Source: Candidatus Limnocylindrales bacterium (GTDB lineage: Bacteria > Chloroflexota > Limnocylindria > Limnocylindrales > CSP1-4). Taken from it: a DNA stretch of 12,516 nucleotides. Position 1 is the first letter of the stretch. Every line of letters begins with the position of its first letter. Position numbers and translations under genes: made by a program. Shown piece after piece: positions 1-5,604 of the stretch. The stretch covers positions 1 through 12,516 of the forward strand of contig JARLHH010000122.1 of NCBI GenBank assembly GCA_031292335.1, given 5' to 3'. Below the pieces are notes generated by a model. It was given only the letters and a program-made list of their open reading frames with translations. It ran no database searches and had not been told where the DNA came from.

Positions 1-1241
1 GCGAAGCCGGCCGCGTTGGTGGTCAGGGTCGCGATCGTCGTCCAGGGGACGCCGACGCTCGTGTACTCGAGGACGAAGGACCGGTTCGACCCTCCCGTCC
101 CGAACTGGACCGAGAAGGTGTCCGGCTGACCGTAGGTGACCATCCCGCGCGAGCGGGTGAGGGTAAGGGTGGCAGGCGAGATGACGGTGATCGCCGGGCT
201 GGTGGCCGCGGTCTTCGCGCCATTGTTGAGGTCCGTCGCGGTGACCGTCCGACTGCCGGCGGTGTTGAGCGTGACACCGAACGTCCTGGTGCCCGCCACG
301 AGCGCGGCGCTTGCGGGCAGGGTCGCGGCCGGGTCGCTCGAGGTGATCGCGACGACATCCGTCGAGGCCACGACGTTCCAGTTCGCGTCCACCGCGTTGA
401 CGGTGACGGTGAACGGGGTGCCGGCCATCTGGGCGGTCGGGGTGCCGGTCTTGCCGGACACCGTGCCCGGAGCGGCGATCTCACCGGGGACGAGCACCTG
501 GAGCTTTGTGAAGGTCCCCGCGACGACGGTGAAGGCCGCGCTGGAGCCCGATGCGAGTTGCGACGTGCCGCTCGTGCGGGTGGCGGTCAGTCGGACCCCG
601 GTCTCAGCCTTGGAGTACGTCACCCCGGAGATCGTGACCGAGTTCGCGCCCTTCACGATGGAGCCGCTCAGCGTCCCGCCCAGCGTCCCGGTGCCGGCAT
701 TGAGACTGAGAGAGACCGCCGTGCGCGAGGTGACATTGGCCGGGGTGCCGGCGGCGTCCTGCGACTGGACAACGACGCTGAAGGCGGTTCCAGCGGTCGG
801 GCTCGGCGGACTGATCGAGGTGATCGCGAGCTTCGTCGCGGGACCGGCGCCGGCGGTGACCGTGAACGCGTCGGTCCCGAGGAAGCCGAAGCTGGTGCAG
901 CCGCCGCTGCCGCTGACCGTCACATCCCGCAACCCAACGGCGGCGGCGGTGGTGACGGTGACGTTTGCCGTCATCAGGGTGTTGCTGCTCCGGGCCACGC
1001 CCGCGGCGCTGACTCCACTGCCGGAGAAGGTGACGCTGTAGGTTGAACAGCCGCCGGCGAAGCCCGAGCCGGCGATCCTGACGGGCTGGCTCGTGGCGCC
1101 CTGGGCGAGCGAACCCGGGGAGATCGAGCTCACGGCCGCCAGCGCCGCGATCGGCGCGCCGAGGGCGACCAGGAGAACGAGGGCCTGCGCGACGGCCAGT
1201 GTGCGCAGGCTGGGCATGGACTGGCTCATGGTTCGTGGCAT
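1..1241 (-). CDS. Secreted Ig-like/IPT repeat surface protein (partial, runs off left edge)
   Basis: The minus frame is open from an ATG at 1241 to the window edge: 413 residues with no stop. Residues 1-36 form a signal peptide: a short N-terminus, a hydrophobic stretch around 15-36 (LAVAQALVLLVALGAPIAAL) and a likely cut after Ala-Leu-Ala-Ala. Residues 37-129 look like an IPT/TIG-type domain with two cysteines (65 and 115) that may pair. Residues 130-241 and 245-353 are two bacterial Ig-like (invasin/Big-type) repeats; the second carries the recognisable 'VSGKTGTPTAQMAGTPFTVTV' style block. A third repeat starts near 358 (LTLTRSRGMVTYGQPDTFSV). Such proteins are exported and act as adhesins or stalks; the ligand is unknown. 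The start is chosen because GGGAGG lies about 12 bases upstream; Met5 and Met9 are alternatives. The C-terminus and any anchor are outside the window. The frame and export are certain, the exact role is not. Confidence 0.85.
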   Translation of the reverse strand, partial: MPRTMSQSMPSLRTLAVAQALVLLVALGAPIAALAAVSSISPGSLAQGATSQPVRIAGSGFAGGCSTYSVTFSGSGVSAAGVARSSNTLMTANVTVTTAAAVGLRDVTVSGSGGCTSFGFLGTDAFTVTAGAGPATKLAITSISPPSPTAGTAFSVVVQSQDAAGTPANVTSRTAVSLSLNAGTGTLGGTLSGSIVKGANSVTISGVTYSKAETGVRLTATRTSGTSQLASGSSAAFTVVAGTFTKLQVLVPGEIAAPGTVSGKTGTPTAQMAGTPFTVTVNAVDANWNVVASTDVVAITSSDPAATLPASAALVAGTRTFGVTLNTAGSRTVTATDLNNGAKTAATSPAITVISPATLTLTRSRGMVTYGQPDTFSVQFGTGGSNRSFVLEYTSVGVPWTTIATLTTNAAGF

Positions 1242-1265
1242 CGAGATCGCTCGCCTCCCGTACAG

Positions 1266-1281
1266 GGCCACCCGGGTGGCC
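1266..1281. repeat. Perfect 16-bp palindrome upstream of the Ig-repeat gene
   Basis: GGCCACCCGGGTGGCC is a perfect palindrome ending 25 bases upstream of the Ig-repeat start codon. It lies between that gene and the 27-aa peptide gene on the same strand. It could be an operator, or the stem of a GC-rich terminator for the upstream small genes; there is no T-run to favour a terminator. Confidence 0.4.
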
Positions 1282-1331
1282 GTGGCGCGGCCAATGCCGC
1301 GATAGCGCCCGTCACGCGGACGAGGACGCGA

Positions 1332-1415
1332 CTAGATGACGTGGACCAGCCAGAGGATCACCAGCACGATCACGATCACGCCGACGATCCCGACGCCGCC
1401 GTTTCTTGAGTACAT
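1332..1415 (-). CDS. 27-aa single-pass membrane peptide
   Basis: This is a short ORF encoding MYSRNGGVGIVGVIVIVLVI followed by LWLVHVI. After a small polar N-terminus (Ser-Arg-Asn-Gly-Gly) nearly every residue is aliphatic, giving one transmembrane helix. GGGAG sits about 7 bases before the ATG, which supports translation. It lies between a hydrophilic 71-aa gene and the Ig-repeat gene, all on the same strand. Tiny one-helix proteins of this kind are common in high-GC soil bacteria and have no established function. It is too short for most gene finders, but the start, Shine-Dalgarno site and composition fit together. Confidence 0.6.
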   Translation of the reverse strand: MYSRNGGVGIVGVIVIVLVILWLVHVI

Positions 1416-1489
1416 CTCGATCTCCCGTTCAGCTACCAGGAAGGCTCATCATTCGTCCTGCAGGCATCGCGCCCGCGGCTGTCGCGGCT

Positions 1490-1705
1490 TCACATCGGCC
1501 GCTCGGGCGACTGGGCCGGATCGCTCCGGGGCCCCTCGGACTCGCGGCCGGCCTTGCGGATGTCGTCGCCCAGGTTGCCGAGTTTCTTGCCGATCTCGTC
1601 CCCGGCGTTGCCGACGTGGTCCTTCGGGTCAGTGCCGTCGATGCCGCGGGCGGTCTTCTTGACGCCGGTCTCGACATCGCGGTAGGTGCGCTTGACTTCG
1701 TCCAT
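1490..1705 (-). CDS. 71-aa hydrophilic small protein (CsbD/LEA-like composition)
   Basis: The 71-residue product is highly charged and cysteine-free: Lys/Arg/Asp/Glu-rich with Gly-Asn-Leu-Gly-Asp repeats (VGNAGDEIGKKLGNLGDDIRKA at about 31-52) and a Pro/Ser-rich tail. AAGGAG lies 8 bases before the ATG, a strong ribosome binding site. There is no signal peptide or membrane segment, so it should be cytoplasmic. The composition and amphipathic helix pattern recall CsbD-like or LEA-like stress proteins, but I do not recognise a defined family. Its neighbours are membrane peptides and a glycine-zipper protein, which suggests a shared role in envelope or desiccation stress (inference). It is real on start, RBS and composition; the function is unknown. 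Confidence 0.7.
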   Translation of the reverse strand: MDEVKRTYRDVETGVKKTARGIDGTDPKDHVGNAGDEIGKKLGNLGDDIRKAGRESEGPRSDPAQSPERPM

Positions 1706-1783
1706 CGATCAATCTCCTTCGGTCTGCTTACCGTGTACGGGTGCTGTCCATCGCCGTCGCGTTCGGTTCGACCCCGGCCAGCC

Positions 1784-1960
1784 TCAGCGAAGGTGAAGGT
1801 CGACGCCCAGGAGCACCAGGGGCCAGAGCACGACCGCGAGCACTGCCGAGAGGATCGGCATCAGCGCGTTGAGACTCGCGAAGAAGGAGTGGTTCGACGC
1901 CACGACCAGACCGACAACGAGATAGACGAGGCTCACGAGCGACGAAATCCCAGATCTCAC
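1784..1960 (-). CDS. 58-aa two-helix membrane protein
   Basis: The product is a small membrane protein with two hydrophobic helices: about residues 6-22 (ISSLVSLVYLVVGLVVAS) and 33-53 (ILSAVLAVVLWPLVLLGV). A short polar hinge (NHSFFASLNAL) joins them and the C-terminus is Asp-Leu-His-Leu-Arg. The pattern of 'YLVVGLVVA' then 'AVLAVVLWPLVLLGVDLH' is that of an uncharacterised small membrane protein family widespread in Actinobacteria and Chloroflexota. I chose the GTG at 1960 because GGGAG lies six bases upstream. A TTG at 1966, two codons earlier, would sit right against that site and is less likely. It is in line with the other minus-strand small genes. Existence is likely; function is unknown. 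Confidence 0.75.
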   Translation of the reverse strand: MRSGISSLVSLVYLVVGLVVASNHSFFASLNALMPILSAVLAVVLWPLVLLGVDLHLR

Positions 1961-2133
1961 ACCCAACTCCCTGCGGTTCGCTGACCAGGTCTCGGCCGAG
2001 ATTCGCGCCCGGCGTTCCGCGCTCGCTCGATGGTCGCCCGGACCGCGGCGCTCGGTGCGTCACGACCCGCCACGCGATGCGGCGCGGTGGGTCGCGACTG
2101 GTGTGGAGCGAGATCCGGTCGGGTTGACGCGAG

Positions 2134-2424
2134 CTATGAGCGCCGCACCTCGCGCGTGACGACGACCGTGTCGTCCTTGCCTTTCTGGTCGATCGCGCCG
2201 CCCGTTGCGCCGGCCGCCGCGCCGATCGCGCCGCCGATGACGGCTCCGACGGGCCCGCCGACGATCGCTCCGGCGACTGCGCCTGCTGCGCCGCCGAGGA
2301 ACGCGCCGCCGACCTCCTCGTCACCGTGCGGGACGCCCTTCACATAGTCCTTCTCGACTGTCTCGCGCGGCGCCGCGCTGGTATCGGTGACCGTCTCGCG
2401 CTCGATGGTCGTGTGCTCAGCCAT
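2134..2424 (-). CDS. 96-aa glycine-zipper protein
   Basis: The N-terminal 38 residues are polar and Thr/Glu-rich (IERETVTDTSAAPRETVEKDY). Residues 39-77 form a long glycine zipper (GGAFLGGAAGAVAGAIVGGP and onward, Gly spaced every 4 residues), which normally makes tightly packed membrane helices. The tail is charged (DQKGKDDTVVVTREVRRS). There is no signal peptide, so the helical hairpin probably inserts into the cytoplasmic membrane or oligomerises. AGGAG lies 8-9 bases before the ATG. Upstream on the same strand are a perfect -35 hexamer (TTGACA, 2488-2483) and one copy of the 18-bp motif, suggesting activator control. Glycine-zipper proteins often accompany stress regulons; the specific role is unknown. 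Confidence 0.8.
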   Translation of the reverse strand: MAEHTTIERETVTDTSAAPRETVEKDYVKGVPHGDEEVGGAFLGGAAGAVAGAIVGGPVGAVIGGAIGAAAGATGGAIDQKGKDDTVVVTREVRRS

Positions 2425-2482
2425 GGCATGATCTCCTGTCCTGGTGCGCGCGGCCCGGCGCCGTTCGCGAACCCGAGTGTGC

Positions 2483-2488
2483 TGTCAA
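2483..2488 (-). promoter_or_regulatory. Candidate -35 element for the glycine-zipper gene
   Basis: The minus strand reads TTGACA, a perfect sigma70-type -35 hexamer, about 59 bases upstream of the ATG. The hexamer 17 bases further on (AACGGC) is a poor -10, so the promoter would need an activator. The 18-bp motif ends 11 bases upstream of this hexamer. Confidence 0.4.
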
Positions 2489-2499
2489 CACGCGACTGA

Positions 2500-2517
2500 G
2501 TCATGACGGCTCGTCAT
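2500..2517 (-). promoter_or_regulatory. Motif copy 1: ATGAC-N8-ATGAC, oriented toward the glycine-zipper gene
   Basis: On the minus strand this reads ATGACGAGCCGTCATGAC. Within it, 2503-2517 is also a perfect 6+3+6 dyad (ATGACG, GCT, CGTCAT on plus). It sits just upstream of the TTGACA hexamer, the usual place for an activator site. It matches copies 2 and 3 under the consensus ATGACGRNYCKTMATGAC. Confidence 0.5.
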
Positions 2518-2580
2518 CCGCGGAGGGAGGTCTGAGGCTTCGTACCTGGGCACACCGCCCACGTCGCCGTGCCCGGGGAG

Positions 2581-2598
2581 ATGACGGATCTTCATGAC
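2581..2598 (+). promoter_or_regulatory. Motif copy 2: ATGAC-N8-ATGAC, oriented toward the 138-aa gene
   Basis: The plus strand reads ATGACGGATCTTCATGAC. It shares both ATGAC half-sites and most of the central positions with copies 1 and 3. It ends 224 bases before the ATG of the downstream plus-strand gene. Confidence 0.5.
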
Positions 2599-2822
2599 TT
2601 CGTCGTGGACAGACGCCACACTCAGCAACCGACCAAGGGTTCTGCCACCGCAAGGTCGGGGATGGGCGGCCACCGACGAGTCTCGCCCGACCAGTGATGG
2701 TCCTGATTGCGGTGACGTCGCTCATCTCGAGTGGCGCCATCCGCTGGCAGAGCCGGACCATTCGGCCGCGGTCGACCCTTGGCTGAGGAGCGGGGCGACC
2801 GCCCTGGAAGAGAGGCACTGCG

Positions 2823-3239
2823 ATGTCCACTCCCCACGCCAGCGGTGTCTGGATCTCTGCCGACTTCGCCTCGGTGGTGCGCTGGAGCGGCGACGTCGCC
2901 CTCCGCCACCGCATCGAGTCCACGGTCGCTGGCCGGCACCGCTCGACCGGACGGCCCCCCACCGAGAGTCACCCGGCCGGCGAGGGCCATCGCGACGAGC
3001 ACATGCGCACGTTCTTCGCCCAGGTCGCCCATGTGCTGCGGGCGGACGACGACCTGCTGCTGCTCGGTGACGGTGAGGTGGTCGAGCATTTCGCCGAGCA
3101 GCTCCGCGCCGATGACCAGACCAGTGGCCGCACGCGGAGGATCGAAGTCGAGAAGGGCGGCCCACTCACGGAACGCCAGCTGGTCGCTCGGACGCGTACC
3201 TTCGCCGGATATCCGGCCAAACGTCGACTGCCCCGCTGA
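2823..3239 (+). CDS. 138-aa baeRF/'translational machinery protein'-like protein
   Basis: The 138-residue cytoplasmic protein has a short N-terminal beta segment (GVWISADFASVVRW, about 8-21) and a His-rich middle (HRSTGRPPTESHPAGEGHRD, 39-58). An alpha/beta half follows: HMRTFFAQVAHVL, then DDDLLLLGDGEVVEHFAEQL (75-94), then GPLTERQLVARTRTFAG (113-129). This order (a 'VWID'-like start, a His-containing loop, a helix, an 'LLLLGDG...' strand, then 'GPLTERQL') is that of the small bacterial proteins annotated as translational machinery proteins, related to the eRF1 domain 2-like baeRF fold. The assignment rests on my memory of the family pattern. No GGQ motif is visible, so peptide release activity is not implied. 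AGAGG lies 7 bases before the ATG. Motif copy 2 lies upstream. Confidence 0.6.
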   Translation: MSTPHASGVWISADFASVVRWSGDVALRHRIESTVAGRHRSTGRPPTESHPAGEGHRDEHMRTFFAQVAHVLRADDDLLLLGDGEVVEHFAEQLRADDQTSGRTRRIEVEKGGPLTERQLVARTRTFAGYPAKRRLPR

Positions 3240-3345
3240 CCCTCTGGGTGAGCCCGCGCTCCATCATCGTCGCGCCCGCACGGCGTTCCCGTCACCCCGC
3301 TGTCCCGGATCCCGGTCGTGCTCCGTGCTGCAGCGCCTCTGCGGG

Positions 3346-3363
3346 ATGACGGACCGTAATGAC
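3346..3363 (+). promoter_or_regulatory. Motif copy 3: ATGAC-N8-ATGAC
   Basis: The plus strand reads ATGACGGACCGTAATGAC. The second half-site continues as ATGACGGAT, so a further half-copy overlaps from 3359. It ends 234 bases before the ice-binding protein ATG, and 69 bases before the 15-bp hairpin. Confidence 0.5.
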
Positions 3364-3432
3364 GGATGGCTGGGCGTCGCCCAGACTCACGGACGAATGG
3401 CAGGTTCCCCGTCCTTCAACTTGTACACACCA

Positions 3433-3468
3433 CGAAGTGGGCCCGTCCTGGGGGACGGGCCCACTTCG
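3433..3468. terminator. Perfect 15-bp stem hairpin, probable terminator
   Basis: CGAAGTGGGCCCGTC (3433-3447) pairs perfectly with GACGGGCCCACTTCG (3454-3468) around a 6-base loop. No T-run follows on either strand, so as an intrinsic terminator it would be of the U-tract-less kind seen in high-GC bacteria, possibly working in both directions. It lies about 194 bases after the 138-aa gene and 130 before the ice-binding gene. Confidence 0.6.
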
Positions 3469-3597
3469 CCTCCGGCCGGAGCCTGGTTCGACCGACGGGA
3501 CGACGTGAGCGCAGGCGGGCTCAACGTGCGACGTAACGGCACACGAGCAGCCGGTCACAGCCCGGAATGACAGACCAGGATCACAGCGGAGGATGAC

Positions 3598-4614
3598 ATG
3601 AGGACGCGCGTTCGCGGAGGCAGGCTGCTTCTCGCCGGGAGCATGGCAGCCATGCTCACAACCGGGATGCTTGCGGCAGGATCGACGGTACTGGCCGCAA
3701 GCCCTGCCACTGTCGGGCTGGGCACCGCGGGATCCTTCGGCGTGCTGGCGGGCACGACCGTCACGAACACCGGCGCGACGACGATCAACGGGAACCTCGG
3801 CGTCTCCCCAGGCAGTGCCATCACCGGAGCCCCGACCGTCAGCGGGACGATCCACGCGGCCGACGCCGTCGCGCTGCAGGCGCAGAACGACCTCATCACG
3901 GCATACAACGACGCGGCGGGACGACCGGTGTCGGGCACGTACTCGACCCTCGGCGGGTTGACGCTTCCGGCCGGTGTCTACGCGGTGACTGCCGCCACGT
4001 CGAACCTTACCGGCACCCTGACGCTCGACGGCCAGAACGATCCCAACTCCGTCTGGATCTTCCAGGCAAGCTCGACGTTCATCACGTCATCTGCCAGCAG
4101 GGTTTCGCTCATCAATGGAGCCAGTCCCTGCAACGTCTTCTGGCAGGTTGCCATCTCGGCGACGCTGGCCACCGGATCAACATTGGCCGGGACGATCATG
4201 GCCCTGACCTCGATCACGGTCACCTCCGGCGCGACGGTGAACGGCCGCGCTCTCGCCCGGAACGGCGCGGTGACCCTGGACAACAACACGATCGGCGTGT
4301 CGTCCTGCACATCGCCGGTTGCCCCCAGCCCGTCCCCGAACGCCAGCCCGTCGGCGAGCCCAAGCGCATCGGCGCCGCCGAGCGCATCTCCGTCCCCGAG
4401 CGCATCTCCGTCCCCGAGCGCGCCGGCCTCGCCGGTCGCGACCGTTGCTCCCTCGACGGCCGCGACGCTGCCGCCGACCAGCACGGGCGGCCCGATCACC
4501 GGGCAGCCCAGCAGCGGCAGCCAGCTTCTCCTCGGCGCGCTCCTTGTGATGAGCACATTCGCTCTGCTCGTGGCCGCCAGGCGGCGGCGGGGAGTCCGCC
4601 CCGACATTCGCTGA
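3598..4614 (+). CDS. Secreted ice-binding protein (DUF3494/IBP family) with C-terminal anchor
   Basis: The 338-residue protein starts with a signal peptide (residues 1-34; RVRGGR, then a hydrophobic core, then a cut after VLAA). Residues 38-235 match the DUF3494 ice-binding fold, a discontinuous beta-solenoid. Landmarks are 'LGTAGSFGVLAG', 'GNLGVSPG', 'LPAGVY', 'DPNSVWIFQ', 'NVFWQVAISATL', 'GTIMALTSI' and 'NGRALARNGAVTLDNN'. Cys178 and Cys237 may pair. A Pro/Ser/Ala linker (239-290) leads to LPPTSTGG (291-298), a hydrophobic segment (309-326) and RRRRG, resembling a cell-wall or membrane anchor. The family binds ice, inhibits recrystallisation or helps cells hold on to ice. GGAGG lies 5 bases before the chosen ATG. 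The gene stands alone, converging on the HTH gene. Family call is strong; the sortase-type anchor is tentative because the motif is not a clean LPXTG. Confidence 0.9.
   Translation: MRTRVRGGRLLLAGSMAAMLTTGMLAAGSTVLAASPATVGLGTAGSFGVLAGTTVTNTGATTINGNLGVSPGSAITGAPTVSGTIHAADAVALQAQNDLITAYNDAAGRPVSGTYSTLGGLTLPAGVYAVTAATSNLTGTLTLDGQNDPNSVWIFQASSTFITSSASRVSLINGASPCNVFWQVAISATLATGSTLAGTIMALTSITVTSGATVNGRALARNGAVTLDNNTIGVSSCTSPVAPSPSPNASPSASPSASAPPSASPSPSASPSPSAPASPVATVAPSTAATLPPTSTGGPITGQPSSGSQLLLGALLVMSTFALLVAARRRRGVRPDIR
4378..4421 (+). repeat. 18-bp tandem repeat in the ice-binding protein linker
   Basis: The unit CCGAGCGCATCTCCGTCC occurs twice in a row without mismatch (4378-4395 and 4396-4413), followed by the first eight bases of a third copy. 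It encodes Pro-Ser-Ala-Ser-Pro-Ser blocks in frame. It sits in the low-complexity linker, where copy number may vary between strains. Confidence 0.85.
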
Positions 4615-4730
4615 CCATTCCGTGTCGTCGAGCCCGCAGCCGTTGTGCAGCCAGGGGTGCGGGCATCGGCGCCGGGTGGTCTCTCCATTCCGCCTCGGCC
4701 GCCAGCCGTGCGGCCGGTGGCGCCGCCCGC

Positions 4731-4752
4731 GGTGACCGTCCGGGCGGTCACC
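4731..4752. terminator. Hairpin between the convergent ice-binding and HTH genes
   Basis: GGTGACCG (4731-4738) pairs with CGGTCACC (4745-4752) around TCCGGG. The stem includes the stop codon of the HTH gene (4748-4750) and lies 117 bases past the ice-binding gene stop. It is placed to terminate either convergent transcript, but no T-run follows. Confidence 0.35.
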
Positions 4753-5563
4753 CAGCTCCTGGAGTGCGCGTCCACCTGACCGGAATGACCCGACGCCTCG
4801 CCAAGTCGAGCCAGACGATCCCCGGCTCCTCCGGCGCTGGGGTCCCCAGCTCGAGCGCCCGAGCCCAGCCCGTCGACGAGCCGGGCAACCTCGATCGAAT
4901 CAGGGACGGGTAGCGCCCCAGCAGCGCCCGGTTCTCGGCGGTCGGGCGAACCAGCCAGCAGAGCGCGACGGCATACGGCCGCTCGCCCCCGATCAGAGCG
5001 GCGAGCCCGGCTGCCTCGGCCAGCTTGCGACTGCTGGAGCGGACCGCCGCTCCGAGGTCGCCGAAGCGGTTCCAGCACTCCAGGACCAGCAGGCGCCGCC
5101 CCGCGTCGTCCCGAACGGCGAGGTCGGCGGAGTGGCGGGGGTCGATGGGGCGCGTCGGCAGCTCGAACGTCGCGCGCCAGCCGTGGCCGGCAGCCAGACG
5201 GGCCGCGAGCTGCTGCAGATCGAGGTGCCCGGCGTCCGACGGCCCGACCTCCGGCGTGAGCGCCCGCGAGAACCCCACGGCGAGCGGCTGGCCGATTGAG
5301 AGCCCGAACGCGACCCATGTCGAGAGCGACACGCCAGCCCCGAGTCCACGCTCGATCGCCGAGACGCGCGCCTGGCCAAGCCCGACCTGCCGGCCGAGCG
5401 CCGCCTGGGAGAGCCGGAGCGTCGCCGGCCGGCACGAATCGCCGCCCCGAGCGTGGCCGCGAGCGCCTGTGCCTCCCGATCGCCCGCCACGCGGTCCGGG
5501 CGGCGGGGAGCGGATCGCCCGGGTCGCACGTTCGGCGGCACATTCGGCGGCGCGGTCGCCCAC
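4748..5563 (-). CDS. HTH (XRE/Cro-C1) protein with nuclease-like C-terminal domain, probably frameshifted
   Basis: The uninterrupted frame gives 271 residues. Residues 49-98 are a clear Cro/C1-type helix-turn-helix (LRLSQAALGRQVGLGQARVS, then AIERG), but helix 1 is missing from this frame. Helix 1 (REAQALAATLGAAIRAGRR) is present in the minus frame starting at the ATG at 5604, and both frames join if one base is restored near 5420-5421. The intact ancestor would be about 285 residues, starting MGRANERTNG. Residues 110-265 form a second domain: 'FELPTRPIDPRHSADLAV', then 'LLVLECWNRFGDLGAAV'. Asp147, Glu161 and Lys180 are spaced like a degenerate PD-(D/E)XK core; this is tentative. The pairing of an HTH with this C-terminal domain recurs in Chloroflexota and Actinobacteria, to my memory. 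The role is likely DNA binding, perhaps regulation or defence. The first 48 residues in this frame are probably not native. Confidence 0.6.
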   Translation of the reverse strand: MGDRAAECAAERATRAIRSPPPGPRGGRSGGTGARGHARGGDSCRPATLRLSQAALGRQVGLGQARVSAIERGLGAGVSLSTWVAFGLSIGQPLAVGFSRALTPEVGPSDAGHLDLQQLAARLAAGHGWRATFELPTRPIDPRHSADLAVRDDAGRRLLVLECWNRFGDLGAAVRSSSRKLAEAAGLAALIGGERPYAVALCWLVRPTAENRALLGRYPSLIRSRLPGSSTGWARALELGTPAPEEPGIVWLDLARRRVIPVRWTRTPGAG

Positions 5564-5604
5564 CCGTCCGTCTGCCCGTTCGTCCGCTCGTTCGCTCGGC
5601 CCAT
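5422..5604 (-). pseudogene. Out-of-frame N-terminus of the HTH protein
   Basis: The minus frame from ATG 5604 to 5422 encodes 61 residues ending GDREAQALAATLGAAIRAGR plus Arg. This is the expected first helix before LRLSQAALG, which is found one frame away starting at 5419. A single missing base between 5422 and 5419 explains the break. Residues 5-15 (NERTNGQTDGW) come from low-complexity short repeats, and a 12-bp near-tandem repeat (5527-5550) encodes Pro-Pro-Asn-Val twice. No Shine-Dalgarno site is evident before 5604. Confidence 0.55.

Larger units (their letters stand above)
2425..2822. other. 398-bp divergent intergenic region with two copies of the 18-bp motif
   Basis: No convincing gene is present. 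The stretch separates the minus-strand glycine-zipper gene from the plus-strand 138-aa gene, so it should hold both promoters. It contains TTGACA on the minus strand (2483-2488) and two motif copies (2500-2517 minus, 2581-2598 plus). No TATAAT-like -10 is recognisable at 16-18 bp from the TTGACA. Open frames that cross it have no family resemblance. Confidence 0.7.
3240..3597. other. 358-bp intergenic region with motif copy 3 and hairpins
   Basis: No gene is supported here. In order it holds motif copy 3 (3346-3363), a small hairpin (CTGGGC 3370-3375 pairing with GCCCAG 3379-3384), a perfect 15-bp-stem hairpin (3433-3468) and a 12-bp palindrome CTCCGGCCGGAG (3470-3481). The leader of the ice-binding gene follows. 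The spacing of motif, small hairpin and large hairpin could be a short independent transcript. Confidence 0.65.

Noticed and set aside
136..1041. Long plus-strand open frame (301 codons) opposite the Ig-repeat gene
   Set aside because: It is antisense to a frame with a signal peptide and recognisable Ig-like repeats. Its own product is a Val/Pro/Ala-rich mirror with no domain.
3598..3700. Ice-binding gene start at the ATG at 3593
   Set aside because: That ATG is out of frame and abuts the GGAGG. The ATG at 3598 has proper spacing and begins the signal peptide.
4378..4421. Short regular repeat as a CRISPR array
   Set aside because: The repeats are 18 bp, directly tandem without spacers and in coding frame.
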